Shown: positions 55,079 to 62,805, counted from the stretch's first letter. The stretch: 64,000 nucleotides of DNA from Capnocytophaga haemolytica (GCF_001553545.1 NZ_CP014227.1:1-64000); one strand, 5' to 3'. The notes: a model not told the origin generated them from the letters alone. Translations and numbers: made by a program.

Positions 55079-57571
55079 TTATTTCTTATTTACTATTTTG
55101 AGCATTTCGCAGCTTTTGGCTACTCCTGCATCACAGGCTTTGTCGAACCAGTCGGCAGCACGGTTATCCGATTGTGCGATACCTTCACCGTGATAGTAGC
55201 AGTGCCCTAAGCGGAACTGTGCGGGAGCATAATCGCGACGAGCGGCTTGTTTGTAGTAAATAGCTGCCTTCTCAAAAGAGCGCTCTACGCCATTGCCGTT
55301 GTAATAGCAGTTAGCTAAGTTGAACTGTGCGGGAGCATAGTCGCGGCGAGCGGCACGCTGGAAGTTGTTGAGCGCTTGGGTAAAGTCCTTTTTATTGTAG
55401 AAGTAAGACCCAAGTGCATCAAGTGCTTCCTCATCGTTGTGTTCAGCAGCTTTTGAGAGCCAGAAGAGTCCTTTGGTTTCGTTGATGCGCTTCATTGGTC
55501 CTTTAGGTGCTTCGGCAACTTTAGGCGCTGCTGGTGCTACTGCTTTAGGAGCTTGGCGCACTACTTGTCGCTGAGGTTGTACTGTCTTTTTAGGATGTGC
55601 TTGTACTTCCAAAGCGGGCTTTCCTCCACGTTGTCTTCTGAGAAGTTCTGCCCTTACAGGGTCAGTTTCCCTTTGTATTTCGATAGGCTCTGTTGTAGTA
55701 GAAGCCGTAGCTGCCACAGGGGTAGACTTTGCTTTCTTAGGGGCTGGCTTTGTAGCCACTGGCTTAGACGCTGGTGCCGCAGGGGCTTTCTTTACATCAG
55801 GCACTTCCTTCATATAGTACATACCCAGTAAGCGCTGTGTTTCTACGTCGCCTTTTTTAGCTACCTTTTCAGCCCAATACAGTGCTTTCTCGTCAGATTT
55901 ATCAGGGTTCTTCGCATCGAAGTAGTACTCAATAAGTCGCTTTTGAGCGGTAAGATTATCTTGCTGCTTTGCCAATTTATCATAGATAGGGAAAGCCTTA
56001 TCGTTCTGCTTTCTCACCAATTTGGCGTAGTAATAGCCATCGGCTACAGCAAGCTGTACGTCGGCTGACTCTTTAGGGTCGTTTTTCTCTACGCGCTTGT
56101 TGAGCCAATCGAAAGCCGCCTTGTTGTCGAGGTTTGCTGCTTTTATTGCCAGATTGCAGGCTTGGACGGTTGACTTCTTCACACCTTTGCCATCGGCATA
56201 GCATTGAGCAAGGCTAAACAGTGCTTCTGCATAATGTTCTTTCTCCTGTTGGTAGAAGTATTTGAGCATTTGCTCTTGTGCTTTTGGAGTGAGTTTTGAC
56301 ACCTTAGTGTAATACTCAAAAGCGCGTTCAGCTGACTGGTTGGTGTATTTACCTGTAAAATATAAGTCGCCTAATTTTTTCAAAGCTAAGAGGTTGTTCT
56401 GTGCTGCTGACTTTTCGAGGTAGTCGAAAGCCTTCTTTACATCTAACTGCTGAGGGTCGAGCAGGCTTACCCCTGCGTTGTACTGAGCCATTGCATCGCC
56501 TGTATTAGCAGCTTTTTCGAAGAGCTCAAGTGCCTGAGCATTGGAGGCTTTTGCCCCGTGCCCTGTGGTGTATATCACCCCTAAGTTATTCTCAGCAATA
56601 GGAGTAGCCTTTGAAGCCACTGCTTTGGATATCCAATTAAAGGCATCTTGATAGGACTGCTTTACGCCTATACCATTGTAATAGCACACTGCCAATTGGA
56701 ATTGTGCCTCAGCATTGCCCTTTTGCGCTGCTTTTTGAAACCACTCAAAGGCTTTTTTGTACGACTTGCCGATAAGACTGTTTTCACCTGTGAAGTAGTA
56801 GGTCGCCAACTTGTATTCAGCTTCAGCGCTACCGCCTCTAGCAGCTTTTTCGAGCCATTTGAGGGCGGTCTCATCAGACTGTGCCACACCTTTGCCTGCT
56901 AAATATGCTTCTGAAAGGTTATATTCCGCCTCGGCATTGCCTTTGTCAGCCGCTTTGGTAAGTCGGTCGATAGCCTCTGGATTAGAGGGGTTCACCTCGT
57001 AAAGCCACGTACCGATGAGGTAATCTGCTTCGGCATAACCTTGTTTTTTGGCTTTCTCAGCCCAGTATTTTGCCTTGTTGATGTCCTTCTGCACACCGTC
57101 GCCGTTATAGTAAGCCTTGGCGAGATCCATTTGGATTTCAGGCTTTTCGTTCTCAGCTACATCGGCTATCCAGCGGATATATTGTGCGTTAGAAGCCTCT
57201 ACGCCTTTACCTTCTTTGTAGCAGAGCGCCAGTTGTCGTTTGGCTTTGGCATCACCGCTTTCGGCTACTTTGGTAAGCCATTCTACACCTTTTTCTGGTG
57301 ATTTAGGGGCACCTCGCCCTGTGAAGTAAATCTCGGCTACTTGCCCTTGTGCCTGAAGATCTCCCGCTTCGGCAGCTTTCAGATACCATTTAAATCCTTC
57401 TTGGAAGGAACGTTTTAGTCCACCTTTGCCCTTGTAGTAGAGGTCGGCAAGCTCAGTTTGCGCTTTCACGTCGCCTCCTTCGGCGGCTTTGATCAATTTT
57501 TTGGTGTTAGAGTCTTGCCCGTAAACCATTGAAATACAGAGCAAGCAAATTGCTAAAATGAAGTTTTTCAT
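55079..57571 (-). CDS. Large secreted Sel1-repeat (SLR) protein
   Basis: 830 aa. Signal peptide (MKNFILAICLLCISMVYGQ) followed by well over a dozen Sel1-like repeats of about 36 residues with the pattern AEAEYNLSEAYLAGKGVAQS, in two blocks separated by a Pro/Ala/Lys/Thr-rich linker (about residues 600-690). Sel1 repeats form alpha solenoids for protein-protein binding. Partner unknown. Neighbouring repeats are nearly identical at DNA level (for example 55217-55245 and 55337-55365), so the repeat number may change by recombination. Confidence 0.88.
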   Translation of the reverse strand: MKNFILAICLLCISMVYGQDSNTKKLIKAAEGGDVKAQTELADLYYKGKGGLKRSFQEGFKWYLKAAEAGDLQAQGQVAEIYFTGRGAPKSPEKGVEWLTKVAESGDAKAKRQLALCYKEGKGVEASNAQYIRWIADVAENEKPEIQMDLAKAYYNGDGVQKDINKAKYWAEKAKKQGYAEADYLIGTWLYEVNPSNPEAIDRLTKAADKGNAEAEYNLSEAYLAGKGVAQSDETALKWLEKAARGGSAEAEYKLATYYFTGENSLIGKSYKKAFEWFQKAAQKGNAEAQFQLAVCYYNGIGVKQSYQDAFNWISKAVASKATPIAENNLGVIYTTGHGAKASNAQALELFEKAANTGDAMAQYNAGVSLLDPQQLDVKKAFDYLEKSAAQNNLLALKKLGDLYFTGKYTNQSAERAFEYYTKVSKLTPKAQEQMLKYFYQQEKEHYAEALFSLAQCYADGKGVKKSTVQACNLAIKAANLDNKAAFDWLNKRVEKNDPKESADVQLAVADGYYYAKLVRKQNDKAFPIYDKLAKQQDNLTAQKRLIEYYFDAKNPDKSDEKALYWAEKVAKKGDVETQRLLGMYYMKEVPDVKKAPAAPASKPVATKPAPKKAKSTPVAATASTTTEPIEIQRETDPVRAELLRRQRGGKPALEVQAHPKKTVQPQRQVVRQAPKAVAPAAPKVAEAPKGPMKRINETKGLFWLSKAAEHNDEEALDALGSYFYNKKDFTQALNNFQRAARRDYAPAQFNLANCYYNGNGVERSFEKAAIYYKQAARRDYAPAQFRLGHCYYHGEGIAQSDNRAADWFDKACDAGVAKSCEMLKIVNKK

Positions 57572-57646
57572 AGTATAATTATTATTTAATGACTTGTTGA
57601 GGCGACAAATATACGCATTATTTTTAATATACGTATATTTTTTACA

Positions 57647-58450
57647 TTATTTTTGCATTATTTTTTTTAAATTTGTATCGTTTTTCAACAAATTGAAGCC
57701 GTCCAACTCAGCTACCAGCGAGCCTACACGCAATGATGCCTTGAGCTTTACGGGCACTTTATTTTTGTCGTCGGTGATCCACATTGTGATGCTTTCCTGC
57801 TCTTTGAACACGCGTCCGTCCTGCACTAAGGGGCAGAATTTAAGTGTATTGACCGTGCCAAAGCGTGTTTTCACCTTTTCTTTGCCTAAGAATTTAAGTT
57901 TGAACTTATAAATCTCGTCGTCGTCGAAAATCATATCAAGGGCTATCTGTCCACCGACTTTGAGGTTATCAACCTCGGGGTGATGCCGTAGCGCATAGAA
58001 AGCCGAAATCACATCTTGCAAGCCTGGCTTGAAGTCGATTTCAGTAGTATTGCCGTTCTCAATATTATCGATTTTGACCTTGTTATCGGTGTAATTAAAG
58101 AACATCTTCAGGTGCTTGGTGTAGCTTCCCTCGTGGATATTGCGCACAAACACACGCGGACGACCATCCTTCACACCAAAATAACTTTCGTAAATATCAT
58201 CTACACGGAAAAACACGCGCGCCAGTCCCGTAGTAGAACCTTTCCCCACTGCGTGAAACACTTTTTCGCCTTTATACATCTCCTCGGTGAGCTGCATTGT
58301 GGCAATACTGGCATTAAAGACGCCATATTTAACCTTAAAGCGCAACCATTCGCCGTTTTTAAAGGGCAGATTGTCATTTTGTGCCTCGACAACTGGGCTG
58401 CATAGCAATGCTACCAAGGCAAAAGTGATTGTTTTTAGTGTCTTTTTCAT
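57647..58450 (-). CDS. DUF3108 secreted protein
   Basis: 267 aa. Signal peptide ending VVEAQ, then a DUF3108 region: LPFKNGEWLRFKVKYGVFNA, YKGEKVFHAVGKGSTTGLAR, FRVDDIYESYFGVKDGRPRV, and VPVKLKASLRVGSLVAELDG. Members are exported beta-rich proteins of unknown function, related to lipid-binding folds. It is monocistronic with a consensus promoter. Confidence 0.87.
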   Translation of the reverse strand: MKKTLKTITFALVALLCSPVVEAQNDNLPFKNGEWLRFKVKYGVFNASIATMQLTEEMYKGEKVFHAVGKGSTTGLARVFFRVDDIYESYFGVKDGRPRVFVRNIHEGSYTKHLKMFFNYTDNKVKIDNIENGNTTEIDFKPGLQDVISAFYALRHHPEVDNLKVGGQIALDMIFDDDEIYKFKLKFLGKEKVKTRFGTVNTLKFCPLVQDGRVFKEQESITMWITDDKNKVPVKLKASLRVGSLVAELDGFNLLKNDTNLKKIMQK

Positions 58451-58505
58451 ATATAATATCAGTTTTTGAGTAGTGCACTACAATTACCGTGCCGAAATTA
58501 AGTTG

Positions 58506-58535
58506 CAAAGATACAAAATAATGCATAATGTACAA
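58506..58535 (-). promoter_or_regulatory. Promoter of the DUF3108 gene
   Basis: Minus strand TTG (58535-58533), 19 bases, TATCTTTG (58513-58506). Confidence 0.78.
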
Positions 58536-58560
58536 TGGATAATGGATAATTTTATAATTT
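58526..58560. repeat. Heptamer-phased tract
   Basis: AATGTAC, AATGGAT, AATGGAT, AATTTTA in 7-bp steps, similar to the tract after gyrB. It overlaps the -33 box of the DUF3108 promoter. Confidence 0.6.
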
Positions 58561-58610
58561 CGCCTAAAACATTAACTCTTATTACGGACATTCAGTTGTA
58601 CAGCCACATA

Positions 58611-58656
58611 GTCGCGAATCCCTTTCAAATTTTGTAGTTTTGCCATTGATAACAAC
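58611..58656 (+). repeat. Decayed solitary CRISPR-type repeat
   Basis: 46 bases that match the repeat of the array at 62054-62175 at all but about six positions; the last 12 bases (ATTGATAACAAC) and the central CTTTCAAATTTTG are identical. TAGTTTTG (58635-58642) is kept, while the -33 TTG is TCG. It ends 80 bases upstream of a lipoprotein gene and may act as its promoter. Confidence 0.8.
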
Positions 58657-58736
58657 TATTAAAAATTGCATAACGCATTCCAATGGTATAATTATTGCAA
58701 CAAACTTTAATATTAATTTTTTAAATTGAATCAAGT

Positions 58737-59123
58737 ATGAAAAAAATTATTGCTTTAGTATCAGTGATTTGTTTATCACTAGTAGCTTTTTCTTGTATAT
58801 CTTGTAGCAAGAATGATGACCCAGCTGACAATGACCTTTTTATAGGAACCTACAAAGGTAAAGTCTCTTATTCCGATAGTCAACAGAAAAAATCCGCTGA
58901 TAATGGAGCCGTAACAGTTATTAAAACAGGAAATGACTATTATTTCCGTTTTTCAGACGGAATTCCTAACCTTACTGGTGTTAGCTTCAAAAAAGAAGGA
59001 GATAACACTTTAGTAAACATCGACTTAAAAGATGGTGTGAAAATCATTAGAATCAACGCCTCTTCATTGAACATTTTGTATACTACAGATGGAAAGACCT
59101 GGACTGCTAACGCAAAAAGGTAA
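58737..59123 (+). CDS. Small hypothetical lipoprotein
   Basis: 128 aa. Signal with lipobox (LVAFSC or CISC, Cys at 20 or 23). The short beta-rich body (FIGTYKGKVSYSDSQQKKSA, GNDYYFRFSDGIPNLTG) is like a lipocalin-type fragment; no family is claimed. AT-rich, at the edge of the accessory stretch. The only upstream promoter candidate is the decayed CRISPR repeat. Confidence 0.75.
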   Translation: MKKIIALVSVICLSLVAFSCISCSKNDDPADNDLFIGTYKGKVSYSDSQQKKSADNGAVTVIKTGNDYYFRFSDGIPNLTGVSFKKEGDNTLVNIDLKDGVKIIRINASSLNILYTTDGKTWTANAKR

Positions 59124-59140
59124 TTTAAAACATTTTACTA

Positions 59141-59177
59141 AAAAACCCCGAAAATATCAAATATTTTCGGGGTTTTT
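59141..59177. terminator. Bidirectional hairpin terminator
   Basis: 17-bp perfect stem (AAAAACCCCGAAAATAT and complement) with loop CAA between convergent genes. Confidence 0.92.
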
Positions 59178-59197
59178 CCATTTATACAATGGAATTA

Positions 59198-59605
59198 TCA
59201 TTCTCCAAGTTCTAATTTTTGAATTTTTTCATTCAAACTTTTAATTTCTTTTCTTAGCTTATAAATACGCTTGTTACTATTTGCTAATCTCCTGTTTGAT
59301 TTTCTTGCACGTCTCAATGACCTTTCAGCTTTACGTGCCTTTTTTGCAGCTATTGAAGCTGAATTAGCATCGTTGAATTTGTCTGTATGACTATTTGCAT
59401 TATCATTGGCTTTCATAGCCTCTGATTGTAAAGCTTCATTCTCATTCTCCTCATTAACAAGCTGAATCTCTAATGCATTTAGTTTAGTTTTTAACTCTAA
59501 ATATTCTTTTTTAGCTTCCAGTCGTTTGATCTCTGGAGATTTAGAAGTTCCACAGCTTGCTATAAAAATAGACACAAAAGTAGAAATAATTAATGTTTTT
59601 TTCAT
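59198..59605 (-). CDS. Coiled-coil lipoprotein
   Basis: 135 aa. Signal MKKTLIISTFVSIFIASC (Cys18), then an almost continuous coiled coil (LEAKKEYLELKTKLNALEIQ, ARKAERSLRRARKSNRRLAN, LRKEIKSLNEKIQKLELG) with a basic middle. No enzyme features. It probably sits in the periplasm or outer membrane as a structural or scaffold protein. Confidence 0.78.
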   Translation of the reverse strand: MKKTLIISTFVSIFIASCGTSKSPEIKRLEAKKEYLELKTKLNALEIQLVNEENENEALQSEAMKANDNANSHTDKFNDANSASIAAKKARKAERSLRRARKSNRRLANSNKRIYKLRKEIKSLNEKIQKLELGE

Positions 59606-59690
59606 GATAAATGTCTGTATGTTAGTTTATTGTAATAATTTAAAAATAGAAGAGTAGACATTGAAATATCTGCTCTTCGCTGCTTATACC

Positions 59691-59939
59691 TTACTTTTTA
59701 AATATCAAATTTATCAAAAATAAGATAACGATAGCACCAATAGCTCCTGTTAGGATAGTGCCAATCCACCCTTCTCCAAGTGAGATGTGGAACACATTGC
59801 CTAAAAGCCAATACCCAACGCCACTTCCAAGAATACCAATGATGATATTCCCGATGAGACCTAATCCACTACCTTTATAGATAGTGCCTCCTAACCATCC
59901 TGCGATGGCTCCAATAATAAGTGTTGCAATAATACCCAT
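59691..59939 (-). CDS. GlsB/YeaQ/YmgE-family membrane protein
   Basis: 82 aa with three membrane segments and the family pattern GIIATLIIGAIAGWLGGTIY, GSGLGLIGNIIIGILGSGVG, and a Gly-rich last helix. These small inner-membrane proteins are stress-associated (the transglycosylase-associated label is historical); function is unproven. It has its own consensus promoter. Confidence 0.9.
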   Translation of the reverse strand: MGIIATLIIGAIAGWLGGTIYKGSGLGLIGNIIIGILGSGVGYWLLGNVFHISLGEGWIGTILTGAIGAIVILFLINLIFKK

Positions 59940-59965
59940 AATTTTTAATATTTGAAATTAGGGTG

Positions 59966-59995
59966 CAAAGATAAGAATTTTTATCTAAAAAACAA
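59966..59995 (-). promoter_or_regulatory. Promoter of the GlsB-type gene
   Basis: Minus strand TTG (59995-59993), 19 bases, TATCTTTG (59973-59966). Confidence 0.8.
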
Positions 59996-60277
59996 TGCGA
60001 GCCACACGGGCAGGTGCGAGCCGCACTTTCAAATTTTGTTATTGACAACAACAGAGTACGCACAGAAAAAGAGGTAATATAGCAGCAATATTCTTTCAGT
60101 ATAAAGGAAAAGCCGTATATTTATCAAGGGAAGATGTTATTAATGGAGATTAGAAAGCTCTTAATGACATCAAATAATCATAAAGCCCCACCATAAAGGT
60201 AAGGCTTTATTTTGGGGCAAACTTAGCTGTTGACTGCGTTTGCATCTTTATACTTGTTTAAGTAAGTCTTTTTAAAA
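59996..60277. other. Intergenic region with gene and repeat remnants
   Basis: Contains a truncated CRISPR-type repeat (60024-60052) and a short reading frame ending at about 60154 (FQYKGKAVYLSREDVINGD, then stop) that looks like the last codons of a lost gene. A GCCCCA...TGGGGC hairpin lies near 60184-60218. Nothing here is an intact gene. Confidence 0.5.
60024..60052 (+). repeat. Truncated CRISPR-type repeat
   Basis: CACTTTCAAATTTTG is joined directly to TTATTGACAACAAC. Relative to the full repeat, the eight bases TAGTTTTG between the two TTTTG strings are missing, so the -7 element has been deleted. Confidence 0.7.
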
Positions 60278-60310
60278 CAGGCAGGTAAATATGAGTTACT
60301 TACCTGCCTG
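60278..60310 (-). terminator. Terminator of the RexAB-like unit
   Basis: 11-bp stem CAGGCAGGTAA / TTACCTGCCTG; on the minus strand it is followed by TTTTAAAAAG, about 80 bases after the second gene. Confidence 0.75.
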
Positions 60311-60390
60311 AGTTGGGGTCAAAAGTTTTCTTATGTATCCTCCTCACCACTGCAAAAGTTCAACTTTATTTTAAACTACCAAAATAATTA

Positions 60391-60846
60391 CTAATTATTT
60401 TTTGAATTTACCTCATCATACAAACTATCACTTAGCTTTTGCATTGCAATAAAGTTCATTATGAAATAAATAATACTATATACTAATATAACAACCGTAA
60501 TAAGTGAAAAGTTTATAGTTATACTTATCTCTCTTATTGAAAAAGCATAGAGATTATTTCCTTTATCTCTAAGGTATTTTTCTAATAAGTAGAATAATGT
60601 TGAAAAAGCAAAGTACTTGATATAAGAATGGCGTACTTTCTTTATATTACTTCGCAATAAATCAATGATTCTCTTATTCTTAATACCTTGTAAATTAAAA
60701 GTTATTAGTAATCCCATAGCAATAGAAAACATTATTCCTAAAATAGTAAATAAAGTATTCATATAATAATCATTTAAATACCATTTAAAGAATAATGAAA
60801 GTATAACTGCAAATAGTAAAACTAATATGTCTTTTAATTGAAACAT
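60391..60846 (-). CDS. Four-TM membrane protein, RexB-like by architecture
   Basis: 151 aa, AT-rich. Four predicted membrane helices (about residues 7-24, 30-50, 76-92 and 110-135), a basic loop between the second and third (KNKRIIDLLRSNIKKVRHSY) and a polar C-terminal tail. Size, helix number and the position behind a soluble protein gene of about 300 aa recall lambda RexB (144 aa, four TM), which opens the membrane on phage infection. The start lies 13 bases inside the upstream gene. No sequence match can be claimed; Kiwa KwaA is another four-TM defence protein to compare. Confidence 0.6.
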   Translation of the reverse strand: MFQLKDILVLLFAVILSLFFKWYLNDYYMNTLFTILGIMFSIAMGLLITFNLQGIKNKRIIDLLRSNIKKVRHSYIKYFAFSTLFYLLEKYLRDKGNNLYAFSIREISITINFSLITVVILVYSIIYFIMNFIAMQKLSDSLYDEVNSKNN

Positions 60847-61754
60847 TTTTCGAGTTCTCTTAAATATTTTTCCATTGCTTGTTTTAGCTCAGGTTCTGAT
60901 ATTTTACCAGAGTCAGTAGTTTCTACTTTAAATTCCTGCATTTCCTGCATTTCATCTCCTTTTATAGTTTTTCCTTTTTTAGTAATAAAAGTAACATTTT
61001 CTAAATCAGAAATAGGTTTTAATTGTGCCCCAAAATAGTTTTGATAATCTTTCTCTTTCATTTTTTTAGGCTTGCTGAATTTAAGTAATAATTCAGCTGA
61101 TATTACTTCGGAAGCCTTCACTTCATCAAAAGAAAGTACGTCCGTAAGCATTTCTCTAAGTAGTTTAAAGCTAATACTCTTTGTTTCTGTTAAATCAAAA
61201 TTATCTTCCTCTTTTCGTACGGGATCTTGTATTCTTAAAGATTTCAAATCACTAAGAGAAATATTAGGGTTTTCTTTTATAATAGGGGTAAATTCAAAAA
61301 GAGTATTTGCTCTTAATGACTCTAATAACCAATTCGTATATGTTTGAAAATGGGTGATAGTAATATTTCCTCTTAATGTTACTATTAAATACTTGTCATT
61401 TAGTAGAAAATAATAGTGGTCTTTGTAGAATAAAGAAGAATTAACATCTAAATCTCTTAATTGCTCTAAATGAACAATATTTTCCTCAAACACTTCTTCT
61501 GGAATTTCTGGTATATTATCACTACTCTTAATTCGCAATAGAGTACCAAAAATAACACCCTCTGATATTTCATAATCGCATATCAAATCCTCTTCCCTAC
61601 TTTCATCTTTAGTATTTAAGCGCATTCTCCTTTCATTAGCTTTACTTTTAGGTAGTTGCTCGCATAATAAAGAAAAAATACTTTTAGCATTATCAGTAAA
61701 ATTATTTGTACTAATTCTAAAAGCTCTACATTTTACATTCTTTGGTTTACTCAT
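60834..61754 (-). CDS. Soluble protein, RexA-like by architecture
   Basis: 306 aa, no signal peptide. N-terminal part with alternating strands (VKCRAFRISTNNF, GVIFGTLLRIKSSDN, HYYFLLNDKYLIVTLRGNIT), then TNWLLESLRANTLFEFTPII, a middle LREMLTDVLSFDEVKASEVI, a basic segment (LLKFSKPKKMKEKDYQNYFG), and a C-terminal helix (ELKQAMEKYLRELEKCFN). Order, size and the run of features parallel lambda RexA (279 aa). It is translated first and overlaps the membrane protein. A TACTTTTG -7 element is at 61782-61775. I do not recognise a Pfam family. Confidence 0.6.
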   Translation of the reverse strand: MSKPKNVKCRAFRISTNNFTDNAKSIFSLLCEQLPKSKANERRMRLNTKDESREEDLICDYEISEGVIFGTLLRIKSSDNIPEIPEEVFEENIVHLEQLRDLDVNSSLFYKDHYYFLLNDKYLIVTLRGNITITHFQTYTNWLLESLRANTLFEFTPIIKENPNISLSDLKSLRIQDPVRKEEDNFDLTETKSISFKLLREMLTDVLSFDEVKASEVISAELLLKFSKPKKMKEKDYQNYFGAQLKPISDLENVTFITKKGKTIKGDEMQEMQEFKVETTDSGKISEPELKQAMEKYLRELEKCFN

Positions 61755-61774
61755 AGAAAATATATTTTAGACCG

Positions 61775-61782
61775 CAAAAGTA
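61775..61782 (-). promoter_or_regulatory. -7 element of the RexAB-like unit
   Basis: TACTTTTG on the minus strand, 20 bases before the start codon; no -33 TTG at the usual distance. Confidence 0.6.
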
Positions 61783-61822
61783 CAAAATAAAAAAGAATAG
61801 AGGTAAACTACCAAAACTTTTT

Positions 61823-62039
61823 TTAACTTTCTGCATAAATACCCTCATAAGAGAGGATAGCTTCTCCAGTACGAGCTGATAAGAACACCCTACCTGCTAC
61901 CTTCTCAATTACGGCATCTATACGCCACTGGGGGGTACTTGTTAGTATGCTCATTAGTATGCTCACTAAAAAGCTCACGTATCTTTTCATTACGCCTCTG
62001 TAGGCGCTGTTTGCGTTGTTTCTGACTGATAAGTTGCAT
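61823..62039 (-). pseudogene. Small frameshifted gene
   Basis: From ATG 62039 the frame reads MQLISQKQRKQRLQRRNEKI and on through EHTNEHTNKYP, then a run of six C (61935-61930) shifts the frame and it stops soon after. With five C it continues as QWRIDAVIEKVAGRVFLSAR and TGEAILSYEGIYAES to the stop at 61823, giving about 72 aa. The second part resembles a small Bacteroidota protein with a helix-turn-helix-like end; the family is not certain. The EHTN pair reflects a 12-bp tandem duplication. It is a pseudogene, phase-variable gene or base-call error. Confidence 0.65.
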
Positions 62040-62053
62040 AGCACAAAGAAATA

Positions 62054-62175
62054 GTTGTGAATTGCTTTCAAATTTTGTAGTTTTGTGATTGATAACAACT
62101 TTACTGATGTTAAGAGACAGTTGTAGTGTGTTGTGAATTGCCTTCAAATTTTGTAGTTTTGTGATTGATAACAAC
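62054..62175 (+). CRISPR. Minimal CRISPR array: two 46-bp repeats, one 30-bp spacer
   Basis: Repeat 1 (62054-62099) and repeat 2 (62130-62175) start GTTGTGAATTG and end ATTGATAACAAC and differ at one base (GCTTTC versus GCCTTC). The spacer is 62100-62129 (30 bp). Repeat length, the GTTGT start and spacer size fit type II-C arrays of Bacteroidota. No cas gene is in the window. Each repeat carries TTG-N20-TAGTTTTG (62055-62085 and 62131-62161) reading toward the following spacer or flank. Confidence 0.85.
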
Positions 62176-62242
62176 AATTTGTTAAAAACAATACAAAGTC
62201 TACAATTAAAAGTTAAAACAATCTTAACCTTTGTTAACTTAC

Positions 62243-62273
62243 TTGACAGAGAAGAGAATATCTTATAACTTTG
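62243..62273 (+). promoter_or_regulatory. Promoter of the 145-aa membrane protein gene
   Basis: TTG (62243-62245), 20 bases, TAACTTTG (62266-62273); ATG at 62346. Confidence 0.8.
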
Positions 62274-62345
62274 TCGCAAAATTCTAAAATATTTAATCCA
62301 GAAGAAGGAGAAGAACTAATACTCCCATAATTAATCATTTTTATT

Positions 62346-62783
62346 ATGAAAAAGTCAGTACAAATCTTTTTAGAACTTATCTCAGCTATTGCACTTTACT
62401 TGTTTATAAATTCAATAGCCTATGGAGATCATTTGGTAACCCTACCCCTATACTTAACAGGGGTAGTGATTATGAGTTATCTCTTTGTAAGAGAGAGACC
62501 CCAAGAATGCCTACAAAGTGCCTTACGCATTGTTCTTCCGTTTACGGGGTTAATGCTTATTGCAGGGAGTCTGCCTGATGCAAATTTCAGTTTAGCTCTG
62601 ATTTATATTGTGAGCACAGGGGTAGCTTTTTTATTAGGAATGCTCATTGCCACCGTGAGCAAGACGTACCAGAAGATAGGCTTATCGGCATTGACTTTTC
62701 TGCTGGTAGTTGCCGTACGGTTGTCGTTTTCAGCGGAGTTTCAATATTTGATAGGCGTACATTGGTATACCTTAGGAAGTTAA
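62346..62783 (+). CDS. Small integral membrane protein
   Basis: 145 aa with about four to five hydrophobic segments (VQIFLELISAIALYLFINSI, LPLYLTGVVIMSYLFV, FSLALIYIVSTGVAFLLGML, LTFLLVVAVRLSFSA). I do not recognise the family. It is monocistronic with promoter and terminator. It marks the right edge of the AT-rich accessory stretch. Confidence 0.72.
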   Translation: MKKSVQIFLELISAIALYLFINSIAYGDHLVTLPLYLTGVVIMSYLFVRERPQECLQSALRIVLPFTGLMLIAGSLPDANFSLALIYIVSTGVAFLLGMLIATVSKTYQKIGLSALTFLLVVAVRLSFSAEFQYLIGVHWYTLGS

Positions 62784-62805
62784 TCATCTAATAGAATATA
62801 GAAAG

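Noticed and set aside
61905..62279. 124-codon frame reading through the CRISPR array
   Set aside because: Its first 80 codons are translation of CRISPR repeats and spacer; only the part from ATG 62039 resembles a gene.
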